A stretch of 64,000 bases of DNA from Candidatus Protoclostridium gallicola (GCA_904387375.1 CAJFLE010000009.1:62001-126000), one strand, 5' to 3'; shown: positions 7,869 to 17,383, numbered from the stretch's first letter. Numbers and translations are program-made. Notes: a model not told the origin generated them from the sequence alone.

Positions 7869-8807
7869 TTAATAGTTTTTAATTATGTAATTATAGTTAC
7901 TATATTCAGTCTCATTATTCCCAAAAAATAGTTCGTAATTATTTTTTTTATAAGTCAATTTATGAATCGGCGAGAGTTCTTTTATATGGTCAAATACTTG
8001 CTTATCATAACTATCATATAATCTTTCAAGTAAAATGTGCATATTTGCACGTGGGAAAGCAACAACTTTTTTCCATTCATTATAATTTTGCTCAATGGCT
8101 ATTTCCATAAAAAGGTAAAACATAAAATAATACGGCATGCTGTCATGATGCTCCCAATAGTTATACAATAATTTCTGAACCATTAATAAAATTTTATTAT
8201 TCTGACAAGCAGAAATAAAAAAATTTTCTGTACGAAAAGCCGTTTCTTCTGTTTCCCAAAAAACCGTCTGCGGCATAAACAAATCGCTGCAAAGCATGAA
8301 ATCAGGCAGTGTATCAGTACATAATATAGTTGAATCTATCCAAGTTCCACCATACCTATTTAGCAATTCCAAACGCAACAAATCAGAAAAATGAGCGTTT
8401 GATATTTTCCCGTCAAAATATTTCTTTTCTATATAATCCGGGAGTTTACAATAATCACTATAATTTTTTTCCGTAATTAGTCTGATAGAATAATCATTCC
8501 CAATGAATTTATGTAAAGATCTATAACATGCCTTTACTAAATCCGGAGCGTCGTCCAATCCCTGCAACCAACACGTCCATATAATTTTACTATGATTATG
8601 TGGCAATTGAGAATACTCTGAGTCCAGTTCTTTTTTTATCTTTTCAATATATTGTCGATTTTTTTTTATATATTTATTTGTATAAACAACTCCTCGTATT
8701 TGTGCACGAATTCCACTTTGGCGGTAATACCCATTGTTATATTTTTTAAATGGAAACACAAACGCAATAATATTGCAAATTCCTCTTAGAATTTGTTTAA
8801 ATCTCAT
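7869..8807 (-). CDS. Glycosyltransferase of the capsular polysaccharide synthesis / GT32-like family
   Basis: A 312-residue protein. IIWTCWLQGLDDAPDLVKAC near residue 84 and SDLLRLELLNRYGGTWIDST near residue 142 match sugar transferases with a DXD-like motif, where GGTWIDST provides the nucleotide-sugar and metal site. Members transfer hexoses or other sugars onto lipid-linked glycans at the inner membrane face. Donor and acceptor cannot be assigned. The gene is strongly AT-rich, four bases from the flippase and 12 from the GT2 gene, inside the same operon. Confidence 0.85.
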   Translation of the reverse strand: MRFKQILRGICNIIAFVFPFKKYNNGYYRQSGIRAQIRGVVYTNKYIKKNRQYIEKIKKELDSEYSQLPHNHSKIIWTCWLQGLDDAPDLVKACYRSLHKFIGNDYSIRLITEKNYSDYCKLPDYIEKKYFDGKISNAHFSDLLRLELLNRYGGTWIDSTILCTDTLPDFMLCSDLFMPQTVFWETEETAFRTENFFISACQNNKILLMVQKLLYNYWEHHDSMPYYFMFYLFMEIAIEQNYNEWKKVVAFPRANMHILLERLYDSYDKQVFDHIKELSPIHKLTYKKNNYELFFGNNETEYSNYNYIIKNY

Positions 8808-8819
8808 AAAACTAAACTC

Positions 8820-9800
8820 CTATGATCTATCAATATTGTCTACAATTTGCCTATATTGGTCAGGATCCAATAGTTTACCGTATCGGCCATGTACACCATC
8901 ATCTATGGCCTTTTTGTATAGATCTATTTTCAGTTTTTTATATTTTTTCAATTTTTTATTTAATTTAGTATATATTATACTTAAATGTATTCTTATTTTT
9001 AAATACGACATTAAACAAAATAATTGTAAACGATTCTTTGAAAACTTTTTTACGAAAAAGAATCTATTTCTATATGTATAATAAGTTTTCCACCAAATTT
9101 GGGGAGTAAATCTATGGTTTTCGTTATTTAATAATATATCTCGATGATTAATAATAGCATTTTTTACAACTATCATTTTATACTTTCTTGTTAATCTATA
9201 AGTATATTCTGTATCATCTCCATAGATAAATAACCCGCCATCTGCGACACCTATATCATCTATAACTCTTCTAGATATAAGCGGACCAACGAAAGCATTT
9301 GCATCTATTTCAAAAACTTCTGGAAAATCATCATAAAATTCATATTTAGGTGAATCATTTAATAAAAATGGAGAGATTTTTTTATGATGATAAACCTGAT
9401 AATTTTGATTGTCTATACCAAAAATGGCCGGGCATATACATCCAATATTTGCATAATTCTTATGTTCTAATAATTTTTCGAGACAATCATGTTCCGGAAA
9501 TGCATCATCATCCATAATCCATACCCAATCCGGTGATAGTTCTAATGCTCGCAACATCCCATATTCAAATCCGCCAGCGCCACCAGTATTATCAGGCAAG
9601 TAATAATACTCGACTTTTTTATTATCTTGAACTATTTTTTCATTCGATACATGATGAGATTTTTCACTATGATTATCTACAATTATAATCTTTGATATTT
9701 CATAACTTTGATTCAATAAGGCATCCAAACAACGTCTTAAAAAATGGCTACTATTATAAGTAACCGTTACTGCTACTACTTTTTCCATACAACTGTCCAT
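8820..9800 (-). CDS. GT2-family glycosyltransferase (galactofuranosyltransferase-like)
   Basis: A 326-residue GT-A enzyme. The N-terminus has AVTVTYN and IIVDNHS; WIMDDDAFPE is the metal-binding DXD; IYGDDTEYTYRL supplies the catalytic base region. The DNTGGAGGFEYGM motif is typical of the GlfT/rhamnosyl branch. It probably adds a sugar to the lipid-linked repeat unit. Two starts are possible: 9800 (overlapping the polymerase gene by 47 bp) or 9788 (MEKVVAV). Neither has a clear Shine-Dalgarno, so translation may be coupled to the upstream gene. Very AT-rich. Confidence 0.85.
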   Translation of the reverse strand: MDSCMEKVVAVTVTYNSSHFLRRCLDALLNQSYEISKIIIVDNHSEKSHHVSNEKIVQDNKKVEYYYLPDNTGGAGGFEYGMLRALELSPDWVWIMDDDAFPEHDCLEKLLEHKNYANIGCICPAIFGIDNQNYQVYHHKKISPFLLNDSPKYEFYDDFPEVFEIDANAFVGPLISRRVIDDIGVADGGLFIYGDDTEYTYRLTRKYKMIVVKNAIINHRDILLNNENHRFTPQIWWKTYYTYRNRFFFVKKFSKNRLQLFCLMSYLKIRIHLSIIYTKLNKKLKKYKKLKIDLYKKAIDDGVHGRYGKLLDPDQYRQIVDNIDRS

Positions 9801-11082
9801 TTTGTGATATACTTTTATAATTTGTTAACTTATTTGGAAATAATAATAAATTAAATCCCATCGTAATATAATAGGGTGCTATCGTCGTAAACGCCAATAA
9901 CTGTTCAGAAACAAAACCACTTATTAATAATATAACGCCTACCAGTCCGCACATTAAATAATTGTAATTATGCGTTAATATATAAATTCTAAATGCTTTA
10001 TAAACAATATAAATATTGAAACCAATATATAAAGTGCCACCGATTAAGCCAAGTTGTCCTAATACGGTGATGTAAGTACTTTCAGTGCCAATAGCCGTTT
10101 CAATACCAAATGTTGCAATTCCATTGCCAAAAATTGTTAATTGCGCTAACGAATCAAGAACCGCGGAAATATGCCCCATCGTAGATCCGTCATAAATATA
10201 ATCCGCAATTGATTCAAAGTTAATTATACATATAATTAAAAAAACCGGGATTAATACAGCATAGTATTTTCTGAGCCATTTTATTTTTACAAAATACAAT
10301 ATTGCGATTGTTAATATCGTTAGTATAATTATTGTTCTTGTATAAGTAAGTATTATAGAAATTAAAAATACTAATCCTCTTACCAAATAAGAAATTCGCC
10401 TCGAATTTTCTATAAATTTCACAAAACAATATACGCAAGGAATAGATAAAACATATGCCGCGGTCAGCGGATTGCCCCATAAGCTAACAAGTCGTTTTTG
10501 AGAAAAAAATTCCCCACCATAACCGCCATAAAAATTACCAGGCAAACCATCTACCAAACGACCACTTTGCCCCTTTATCACATCCATAAAATTCCCAATG
10601 TCAAGAAAGCTTTTCCAAAAAGGAATAGTACTTACTATATAGGAATCAATAAGAAATTCTATAATGCCTATAATTGCTATAATAAATAAAAAGTCTATAA
10701 AAAATTTTTTTATTCTTATTTTAAAGAATCTTTTATCCTTTACGCCAAAACCTATTATAATAAACCCTGGCAATAATAATAAACTTCTTATTGAAGATAA
10801 TATCGACGTAAGAGCAATATCAGGATATAAAACTAATGATTTGATAGCTGCGATAAAAATGAAGACAAGATACAATAATAACAAAAACCAGTGAGTTAGT
10901 TTAAATCTTTTAATCCTAATACTGCCCCAAAGCACCAAAATAACGAAAATAATATCTTTAAAATAGAATAAAATATTCGTTAAAACAATACTGTCAGTCA
11001 GATTGAAAAACAGACTCAAAATAAAGTCTTGCAAAACTGTCCAGTATAATAAATATGTTATTATTCTTTCATATACTCTCAT
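9754..11082 (-). CDS. O-antigen/capsule polymerase (Wzy-like)
   Basis: A 442-residue protein with about ten to twelve membrane segments and a larger loop around residues 170-220, the usual layout of Wzy/WaaL-type polymerases. Sequence conservation in this family is low, so the call rests on topology and on its place between glycosyltransferases and a flippase. It would join flipped repeat units on the outer side of the membrane. It overlaps the GT4 gene upstream by four bases and the GT2 gene downstream. AT-rich with rare codons relative to the flanking housekeeping genes. Confidence 0.8.
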   Translation of the reverse strand: MRVYERIITYLLYWTVLQDFILSLFFNLTDSIVLTNILFYFKDIIFVILVLWGSIRIKRFKLTHWFLLLLYLVFIFIAAIKSLVLYPDIALTSILSSIRSLLLLPGFIIIGFGVKDKRFFKIRIKKFFIDFLFIIAIIGIIEFLIDSYIVSTIPFWKSFLDIGNFMDVIKGQSGRLVDGLPGNFYGGYGGEFFSQKRLVSLWGNPLTAAYVLSIPCVYCFVKFIENSRRISYLVRGLVFLISIILTYTRTIIILTILTIAILYFVKIKWLRKYYAVLIPVFLIICIINFESIADYIYDGSTMGHISAVLDSLAQLTIFGNGIATFGIETAIGTESTYITVLGQLGLIGGTLYIGFNIYIVYKAFRIYILTHNYNYLMCGLVGVILLISGFVSEQLLAFTTIAPYYITMGFNLLLFPNKLTNYKSISQNGQLYGKSSSSNGYL

Positions 11083-12209
11083 GAATTGTTCTGTAATGAT
11101 TGCTCTAAATATGATAGTAGTTTATTTGCTTCATTTTTCCAATTAAATAATGCCACACGGCCTTTCATTCTATTAAAATAAGCATTATAATCAATCTTGT
11201 TTGCGGAGACCATGTATGTTAATTTATTATATAAATCATTTACATTGTTACTTTCAAAATATACCGCAGCATCTCCCAAAACTTCCGGCAATGATGCCGC
11301 ATCTGATGATAAAACTATCGTTCCGCTAGCCATGGCTTCGAGCGGAGGAAGTCCGAATCCTTCGTACTTCGAAGTAATAACAAAAAAATTAGCATTCCTG
11401 TAAATATATGGCAAATCTAAATCGTCAACAAATCCAGTAAAATGTATTTGGCTTTCAGTTTCCGCACTAATATCACTTAGCAAATCATCTATTTTCCATC
11501 CTTTTCTCCCGGATAAAACCAAAGGTATTTTTATATGTTGATTTTTTACAAGCATATCATATGCTTTAATTAGTAACTTTAAATTTTTACGCGGTTCAAT
11601 TGTCGACAAAGATAAAATATAATTATCAGGTAAATTATATTTCTTTTGAACCAATTTAGCATACACAGCATCATAATTAAAACTTAAAAAAGTATCGGCT
11701 ATAGCACTATATATTAATAAAATCCTATTATCAGACACATGTAACTTTTTGATTATTCGATTTTTGGAAAACTCTGACACTGTAACAATGTACTTACTAT
11801 GTTTTGCTGCAACTTTATATGAAATTCTAAAATATAATTTACTTAAAAATTTCATAGTATCAGGACAATCCCAACAACCTATATCATGTATTGCAGATAT
11901 CATATTGTTTTTACGCAATAAAACCGGGGCAGGAAACGCTAAAAACAAATACCAATCGGCATCAATACGCTTAACGATTCGTGGCAACTTGATCTGATTA
12001 AAAATCAGTTTATTCTTGCCGCGTATTGTTACAAATTCAATATTTGATAAATTTTTATATTCATCAAATATTGGATGAACTGCATTTTTAAAGAGAAGTA
12101 CAAAACTATGATTTACATTTTGCACTAGCTCTTTTGCTATACATGCCGAAAATCGTTCAATCCCGGAAAAATTTCCAGCCAACGGTGTTAGATCAATACA
12201 AATTTTCAT
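11079..12209 (-). CDS. GT4-family glycosyltransferase
   Basis: A 376-residue GT-B enzyme. The N-terminal [20 protein letters not shown] is a glycine-rich acceptor loop; [18 protein letters not shown] begins the donor domain, and [20 protein letters not shown] holds the E-x7-E motif that binds the nucleotide-sugar. Length is normal for the family. Typical donors are GDP-mannose or UDP-sugars; with GDP-heptose genes in the same operon, a heptosyl donor is possible but unproven. Its stop overlaps the polymerase start by four bases. Confidence 0.9.
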   Translation of the reverse strand: MKICIDLTPLAGNFSGIERFSACIAKELVQNVNHSFVLLFKNAVHPIFDEYKNLSNIEFVTIRGKNKLIFNQIKLPRIVKRIDADWYLFLAFPAPVLLRKNNMISAIHDIGCWDCPDTMKFLSKLYFRISYKVAAKHSKYIVTVSEFSKNRIIKKLHVSDNRILLIYSAIADTFLSFNYDAVYAKLVQKKYNLPDNYILSLSTIEPRKNLKLLIKAYDMLVKNQHIKIPLVLSGRKGWKIDDLLSDISAETESQIHFTGFVDDLDLPYIYRNANFFVITSKYEGFGLPPLEAMASGTIVLSSDAASLPEVLGDAAVYFESNNVNDLYNKLTYMVSANKIDYNAYFNRMKGRVALFNWKNEANKLLSYLEQSLQNNS

Positions 12210-12275
12210 CTTTAATATTACAAAATATAAATTATTAATTGATTTCGCTAGAATATTTATTAATTATTGTCGACT

Positions 12276-13031
12276 TTAATTATTTTTAGGATTATATTTT
12301 TTTGCAAGCTTAAAAATTTTCATATCATCAATAAAATATCTTTTAAATAACCGTTTTGGAGAATGTATAAAACGATAAAGCCACTCCATCCCTATTTTAT
12401 TAATCCATTTAGGAGCACGTTTTTGTTCGCCAGCAATAAAATCTATTGTACCGCCCACATTAATTGACACAGGAATTTTATATTTATCTTTATTTTCATA
12501 AATAAAATACTCCTGTTTTGGTACGCCAAAAGCAACAAATAAAATATCCGCGCCAGACTCTAATAATATTGTATTAATTTTTGCTATTTCATTAGGATCG
12601 CTTTCAAATCCAAACGGAGGTGAGTAATAACCGGCTATCTTTAAATTTGGATATTCTTTCTTTAAATTGTTCGAGGCTTTTTGAGCGACCCCCTCTGCTG
12701 CCCCCAGTAAAAAGACGGAATAGCCTTTTTCAGCCGCGATATGGCATAAATACGGCATCAAATCTGAACCACAAATTTTTTCTTTTATTGATGTTCCATA
12801 TTTTTTTGCTATTTTAATTAATCTATGTCCATCAACTAAATTTAAATCACTATTTTCACATATTGTTTTTAAGTACTCATTTACCTCGATTTTTACTATA
12901 TGATCAGAATTTAATGGAGTAATTTGAATTGTTTGTCGTGCATAAATACTGTGTTCAATGTATTTGATAACTTCAGGTAATGTTACGTTATCAATATAAG
13001 TATTCATAAATTTAATTCTATTTAACGCCAT
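12276..13031 (-). CDS. WecG/TagA/CpsF-family glycosyltransferase
   Basis: A 251-residue protein of the GT26 family. TPLNSDHIVKI near residue 38 and NLVDGHRLI near residue 65 contain the conserved Thr and catalytic Asp of TagA. FVAFGVPKQEYFI and VGGTIDFIAGEQKRAPKW are the family's C-terminal signatures. Members add the second sugar to a lipid-linked first sugar (for example N-acetylmannosamine in teichoic acid or ECA synthesis). Here it probably acts right after the priming transferase. Internal gene of the operon; 66 bp precede the GT4 start. Confidence 0.9.
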   Translation of the reverse strand: MALNRIKFMNTYIDNVTLPEVIKYIEHSIYARQTIQITPLNSDHIVKIEVNEYLKTICENSDLNLVDGHRLIKIAKKYGTSIKEKICGSDLMPYLCHIAAEKGYSVFLLGAAEGVAQKASNNLKKEYPNLKIAGYYSPPFGFESDPNEIAKINTILLESGADILFVAFGVPKQEYFIYENKDKYKIPVSINVGGTIDFIAGEQKRAPKWINKIGMEWLYRFIHSPKRLFKRYFIDDMKIFKLAKKYNPKNN

Positions 13032-13108
13032 TGTACTACTTACCTAAGATACAAAACTTATTAATAATTTCTAATCCAATACCAATTTAAAAATTGCGCG
13101 ACTTTAAG

Positions 13109-13759
13109 TCATTTAAAAAATTTTTCTTCAAGCATCAAACAGATGCAATGATATACAGGAAGATGAAGTTCCTGAATCATATATGTTTCAATTTCGGGAA
13201 CTTTAATAATCACGTCAGCAACGCCTGCCAATTGCCCGCCGTTTTTACCGGTAAGTCCGATTATTTTCATTCCCTTTGCGCGCGCAACCACTGTGGCATA
13301 CATTATATTTTTGGAGTTGCCCGACGTGGAGATGGCAAAAAACACATCGCCTTCCATGCCGTAACCGTTTATTTGCTGGGCATACATAAGCAATCCCCCG
13401 TCTTCGACATCGTTTATATACGCTGTATTCAGACCATGATGATTATTCAATGCGATAGCAGGAAGTCCTCCCTGCAATTTTTCGGCGAGTATTTTTCCGC
13501 GCACATTGTCGATTGCAGTCAATCTTTCAGCGTAAATTTGCGAACATTTTCGCGGCAATATAAACCCTTTCATGAGTTCGCCTACAATGTGTTCGGCATC
13601 GGCACAGCTTCCTCCGTTACCGGCGATCAACAATTTATGATTATTTGCAAAGCATTCTTCGAGCACTTCATAAGATGCGGCAATATCCGAACGACAAACG
13701 CTCAAAACCGGATATCGTTCTATAAGAAAATCAAGATGTTTTTCGACTCTTTTTTCCAT
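13109..13759 (-). CDS. gmhA: Sedoheptulose-7-phosphate isomerase
   Basis: A 216-residue SIS-domain isomerase that converts sedoheptulose 7-phosphate to D-glycero-D-manno-heptose 7-phosphate, the first step of nucleotide-heptose synthesis. LLIAGNGGSCADAEHIVGEL and FFAISTSGNSKN are the two SIS phosphate-binding motifs of GmhA. The ATG at 13759 is preferred over the one at 13786: it falls two bases after the stop of the upstream gene and aligns with the usual GmhA N-terminus. The next two genes upstream encode the remaining steps. Confidence 0.9.
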   Translation of the reverse strand: MEKRVEKHLDFLIERYPVLSVCRSDIAASYEVLEECFANNHKLLIAGNGGSCADAEHIVGELMKGFILPRKCSQIYAERLTAIDNVRGKILAEKLQGGLPAIALNNHHGLNTAYINDVEDGGLLMYAQQINGYGMEGDVFFAISTSGNSKNIMYATVVARAKGMKIIGLTGKNGGQLAGVADVIIKVPEIETYMIQELHLPVYHCICLMLEEKFFK

Positions 13760-13761
13760 GG

Positions 13762-15021
13762 TTATCTTAAAATAATGTCGATACATGCCTTCAAACTTTT
13801 ATCGCATACATCTGCGAGTTGACTTTCTCCGATAAAAGCGGTTTTGCATCCGGCATTTTTTCCGCACAAAATATCGTTTTCTCCGTCACCTATCATCCAG
13901 CTCTCGGATAAATCGATATTAAAATCCTGTGCAGCCTTGAGAAGCATGCCCGGCTTGGGTTTTCTGCACTCACACTCGATTTTCAGTTCAGGCACTTCGC
14001 CGGCATAACCCTTATGCGGATGATGCGGACAATAATAAATAGCGTCCAGATAAGCCCCTTCGCGGCCGAGTAACGTTTCCATTTTATTATGAATTTCCGT
14101 CAACTCTGCTTCGCTGACTTCACCGCGCGCAATAACCGGTTGGTTGCTGATTACGATTGCCAGATATCCGCTGTCATTTATTTTTTTTACGGCCTCGGCA
14201 ACGCCTGCTTCCAGCTCAAAGTCATTTATATCCGTCAAAAATCCGACATACTTGTTGATTGTGCCGTCACGATCCAAAAATATGGCTTTTTGTTTATTGC
14301 GCAGATTTCTGGCATGTACCTTTCCGCTTTTGATATCCGCTTCGACCTGGTAATAACGATCTGGAGTACCCATATCCTTCACATATTCCGGCGAATCGTA
14401 AACGTATAGTTTACCGGACGGAATCAAGGGTTTCAACACGTCACGATCCAGGTCGGTTTTTCTGACCTCTTCGAATAAGTTCAATATTTTATCCGAAAGA
14501 AAATGCAACCCGGCATTTACTCTGTTCTTATACCAAAGGCGCGCGTCTTCCTTATGCAGCCAATCTGTAACCTTTCCGTTTTTATCCGCTTTGATTATAC
14601 CGCTGTCATAAGGATGCGAGTTCGGATGTGTAAATAAAGTCGCATAAGCATCATACTGTTTGTGTATGCGATAAAACTTATCTAAGTCTACGTCGAATAT
14701 GATATCGCCGCAAAGCAAAAGAAAATCTTCGGTTATATAATTTTTAAGATAATACAGCGCTCCTGCGGTTCCAAGGGGTTCCTTCTCTTCTATATAGTCT
14801 ATATGTACCCCGAAAGCACTGCCGTCGCCGAAATACTCCTTTATAATATTTCCCAAATGACCTATCACAAGAATAATTTCATTGTATCCCTGCGCCGCCA
14901 AAGTTTCTATCTGATATTGGAGAATCGGTTTCCCGAGTATTTTTATCATGGGCTTGGGAACCGTCGAATCTATACCGGCGATTCTCGTTCCCTTGCCGCC
15001 TGCCATAATAACGGTTTTCAT
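13762..15021 (-). CDS. Bifunctional heptose-1-phosphate guanylyltransferase / heptose-bisphosphate phosphatase (HddC-GmhB fusion)
   Basis: A 419-residue fusion. Residues 1-230 are a nucleotidyltransferase: MAGGKGTRI is the nucleotide loop, VPKPMIKILGKPIL the sugar-phosphate loop, and GDIIFDVD the metal site. Residues about 243-415 are a HAD phosphatase of the GmhB/HisB type: FLDRDGTINKY has the nucleophile, VISNQPVIARG follows, the zinc-binding cysteines appear in CPHHPHKG and CECRKPKPGM, and GDGENDI closes the site. Together they would remove the 7-phosphate from heptose 1,7-bisphosphate and then make GDP-heptose. The nucleotide (GDP) is inferred from the neighbouring HddA kinase. Confidence 0.88.
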   Translation of the reverse strand: MKTVIMAGGKGTRIAGIDSTVPKPMIKILGKPILQYQIETLAAQGYNEIILVIGHLGNIIKEYFGDGSAFGVHIDYIEEKEPLGTAGALYYLKNYITEDFLLLCGDIIFDVDLDKFYRIHKQYDAYATLFTHPNSHPYDSGIIKADKNGKVTDWLHKEDARLWYKNRVNAGLHFLSDKILNLFEEVRKTDLDRDVLKPLIPSGKLYVYDSPEYVKDMGTPDRYYQVEADIKSGKVHARNLRNKQKAIFLDRDGTINKYVGFLTDINDFELEAGVAEAVKKINDSGYLAIVISNQPVIARGEVSEAELTEIHNKMETLLGREGAYLDAIYYCPHHPHKGYAGEVPELKIECECRKPKPGMLLKAAQDFNIDLSESWMIGDGENDILCGKNAGCKTAFIGESQLADVCDKSLKACIDIILR

Positions 15022-15024
15022 ACT

Positions 15025-16038
15025 TTACGTCTCTCTGCTGTTTTCAACATCGAAAAATTCCGGTGTATAGTATATAACCCGCGTGCCGCCGTTCTCGAAC
15101 TTGAAAGGAACGTAAAGTAAGTTTTTCATTGCTTTTCTTATAGCTTCATGCTTATCTTTAGGCGCATAAAACAGTAAAAAGCCTCCGCCGCCGGCACCGA
15201 GCAGCTTTCCGCCTAAAGCGCCAGCTTTAATTCCTTTTTCATAAAGAACGTCTATAGATTCCGTGGACACCTTGTTTCCTATTCCCTTTTTAAGTTTCCA
15301 TGTATAATCCAGCAAACGTCCGAACTCATCAAGATCAGTTTTATTATTAACCAAAATTTGTTCGGCAGTATCAACAAGAGACAGCATTTCTTTTAATACT
15401 TTAGTTTTGTCGGCAAATCCCGGAATAGTACTCTTTTGAATCTCTGCGGAAAACCTGGAAAAGCCGGTAAAATAAAGCAACAGATTATCATTCAATTCGT
15501 GTTTGCGTTCGGGTGAAATCATGATATGCTGCACATCATAACCGTCACCGTTGAACTGTATTTTATTGAAACCGCCGAAAGATGCCGCTATCTGATCTTG
15601 CCATCCTCCGCGTTCGTCGCACAACACCCGCTCCAAGTAAATCGCTTCATCGGCAAGACGTTTCTTATCCGCATATTTGCCTTTCAATGCATAAAAGGCG
15701 TTAAGCATACCTACTGCGAAAGAGCTGCTTGTACCAAGGCCGGAACGCGCAGGAAGGTCCGAATCATAAGTCAATCTGATCTCATGCATATCCAGCATTT
15801 TCATCGCATTGCGTACCGCCGGATGATCGATATCGCTCACGCTTGTCACGCGTTCGATCTTCGAATACGAAAGTTCTGTTGTATACTCAAAAAAAGGCGG
15901 CAGATGCCGTACATTGACATAACAGTACTTATCAAATGTAGTCGAAATAACGGCTCCCCCGTTTTCTCTGAAAAAATCGGGAATGTCCGTTCCGCCGCCG
16001 AAAAAACTCATTCTAAAAGGTGTTTTAGTAATTATCAT
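15025..16038 (-). CDS. hddA: D-glycero-alpha-D-manno-heptose-7-phosphate kinase
   Basis: A 337-residue GHMP kinase. MIITKTPFRMSFFGGGTDIP is the family's substrate-binding start, LPARSGLGTSSSFAVGML the ATP-binding glycine/serine loop, and LLGAGGGGFLLFY the third GHMP motif. The pattern matches HddA, which phosphorylates heptose 7-phosphate at C1 with the alpha anomer used for GDP-heptose (HldE makes the beta form for LPS). Only three bases separate it from the HddC-GmhB fusion. A fucokinase-like role is an alternative, but the gmhA and gmhB neighbours decide for heptose. Confidence 0.88.
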   Translation of the reverse strand: MIITKTPFRMSFFGGGTDIPDFFRENGGAVISTTFDKYCYVNVRHLPPFFEYTTELSYSKIERVTSVSDIDHPAVRNAMKMLDMHEIRLTYDSDLPARSGLGTSSSFAVGMLNAFYALKGKYADKKRLADEAIYLERVLCDERGGWQDQIAASFGGFNKIQFNGDGYDVQHIMISPERKHELNDNLLLYFTGFSRFSAEIQKSTIPGFADKTKVLKEMLSLVDTAEQILVNNKTDLDEFGRLLDYTWKLKKGIGNKVSTESIDVLYEKGIKAGALGGKLLGAGGGGFLLFYAPKDKHEAIRKAMKNLLYVPFKFENGGTRVIYYTPEFFDVENSRET

Positions 16039-16080
16039 AAGTTAATCAAAATTAAATAAACTATTTGAAAATTGTTTTCC

Positions 16081-17013
16081 TTACTCCCCGCTGCGGTCGA
16101 AGATGACCATAAACGCGCCTTTGAAGATGATTTTCAGGTCGAGCCATACGCTGCGGCGGTTTATGTACTCGATATCCAGACGCATCCATTCGTCGAACGA
16201 CAGCGAGTTTCTGTTCTTCTGTATCTGCCACAGGCAAAGCAGCCCGCCCTTGACGTCGAGACGGTGTTTCTGGTATTCGTCGTACTGCTCGACTTCCATG
16301 GGAATGGGCGGACGGGGACCTACCACGCTCATGCTGCCATTTAATATATTTATCAATTGAAGCAATTCGTCGAGCGAGGTTTTGCGAAGAAATTTTCCGA
16401 ATCTTGTGATTCTCGGATCGTTCTTCATTTTGAACGCGGGACCGTCGGCCTCGTTAAGGCCTTGGGCGATGAGGTCTTTTTTCATGCCCTCGGCGTTCTT
16501 GCACATCGTTCTTATTTTATAGAATTTGAAGATCTTGCCGTTTTTACCCACGCGCTCGGATACGTATACGGGATTGTGAAAATCTTCCAGCCATTTCACG
16601 AGCAGGCAGATGAGTATCAGCCAGGACAGAAGCACGAGCGCCGTCAGCGACGCGACGATGTCGAACGCGCGCTTGACGAACAGGTAGCAGCCGTAGCGGA
16701 ACCCGGAGCGCACGCGAGGCGCGGCGGGCGCGGCTTCGAACGCGAAAACTCCGGGAACGGCAACGTCCCCGGTATCCGGAAGAATCTCGACGTCGATTAT
16801 GACGTCTTCGGCGTATGCGGAAACAGGCTCGCCGACGGAAGCGGCGGCCGCTTCGGAGAGAACCGCGTCATACTGCGAGGCAGCTTCATCCCCCGCAGGC
16901 ACCGTCGTAACGACCGCCTGCGCCTGCGCGCGGTTGCGGCGATCCGAACGGCGTCTGCGCCTCGTTCCTTTTTCCTTCGGCAACGGTCTTACGTTGCCGT
17001 AAACTTTTTCCAT
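16081..17013 (-). CDS. Priming sugar-phosphate transferase (undecaprenyl-phosphate phosphotransferase, WbaP/EpsL type)
   Basis: The C-terminal part (about residues 105-310) is a bacterial sugar transferase: KRAFDIVASLTALVLLSWLI is the membrane hairpin, FKFYKIRTMCKNAE and KTSLDELLQLINILNGSMSV followed by VGPRPP are catalytic signatures. It transfers a sugar 1-phosphate to undecaprenyl phosphate and starts repeat-unit assembly. The first 100 residues are unusual: a basic patch (RRRRRSDRR) and a long Ala/Glu/Asp-rich, probably disordered stretch. The start at 17013 has GAGGGATC nine bases upstream; an in-frame codon at 17082 has no such site. First gene of the operon. Confidence 0.9.
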   Translation of the reverse strand: MEKVYGNVRPLPKEKGTRRRRRSDRRNRAQAQAVVTTVPAGDEAASQYDAVLSEAAAASVGEPVSAYAEDVIIDVEILPDTGDVAVPGVFAFEAAPAAPRVRSGFRYGCYLFVKRAFDIVASLTALVLLSWLILICLLVKWLEDFHNPVYVSERVGKNGKIFKFYKIRTMCKNAEGMKKDLIAQGLNEADGPAFKMKNDPRITRFGKFLRKTSLDELLQLINILNGSMSVVGPRPPIPMEVEQYDEYQKHRLDVKGGLLCLWQIQKNRNSLSFDEWMRLDIEYINRRSVWLDLKIIFKGAFMVIFDRSGE

Positions 17014-17094
17014 AAGTTGATCCCTCAATGCAGATTCTCGACAAATCGGCATAAAATATGCGCGATCCGTCGGAGCACACACTTACATGAAACA

Positions 17095-17124
17095 ATTATA
17101 TTATATTTGGCATATAAAAGTCAA
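17095..17124 (-). promoter_or_regulatory. Promoter of the glycan operon
   Basis: Minus-strand TTGACT (17119-17124), 18-base spacer, TATAAT (17095-17100). The predicted 5' UTR to the start at 17013 is about 75 nt. Confidence 0.65.
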
Positions 17125-17232
17125 TCATCCGATTGTAATAATCTTAACACATAAGGCTCATACAAATGTCACACGTTTAATAAAAACGGCGCAAAAAAGT
17201 GCAAAACGCCGTAAAAAAGGGTGTTCTTATCG

Positions 17233-17261
17233 TTGACTTTGAATTTTATATATAGTATAAT
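17233..17261 (+). promoter_or_regulatory. Promoter of the ABC exporter operon
   Basis: TTGACT (17233-17238), 17-base spacer, TATAAT (17256-17261). It gives a leader of about 180 nt before the first gene. Confidence 0.75.
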
Positions 17262-17313
17262 CTCGCTGTTCGTCGGAAAAGTAAATATTTGTGCTTATCG
17301 GAGGACGCGCGGC

Positions 17314-17383
17314 CGCAGCCGCGCACGTCGAGAAATATACGGGTGCGCCCGATTGTTTACCGCAATCGTGCGCGCCCTTTTTT
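17314..17383 (+). promoter_or_regulatory. Attenuator-like leader of the ABC exporter operon
   Basis: Two mutually exclusive structures can be drawn. Hairpin 1 (17314-17339) pairs GACG-CGCGGC with GCCGCG-CA-CGTC. Hairpin 2 (17341-17377) pairs GGGTGCGC with GCGCGCCC plus an inner CGATTG/CAATCG stem, and is followed by six T residues, a good intrinsic terminator 67 bp before the start codon. The 3' arm of hairpin 1 (CGCGCACG, 17330-17337) is exactly complementary to the 3' side of the terminator (CGTGCGCG, 17367-17374), a possible antiterminator. No leader peptide start is visible. Confidence 0.6.

Noticed and set aside
17014..17082. Longer start for the priming transferase (17082)
   Set aside because: It lies at the predicted transcription start and lacks a ribosome site, unlike 17013.
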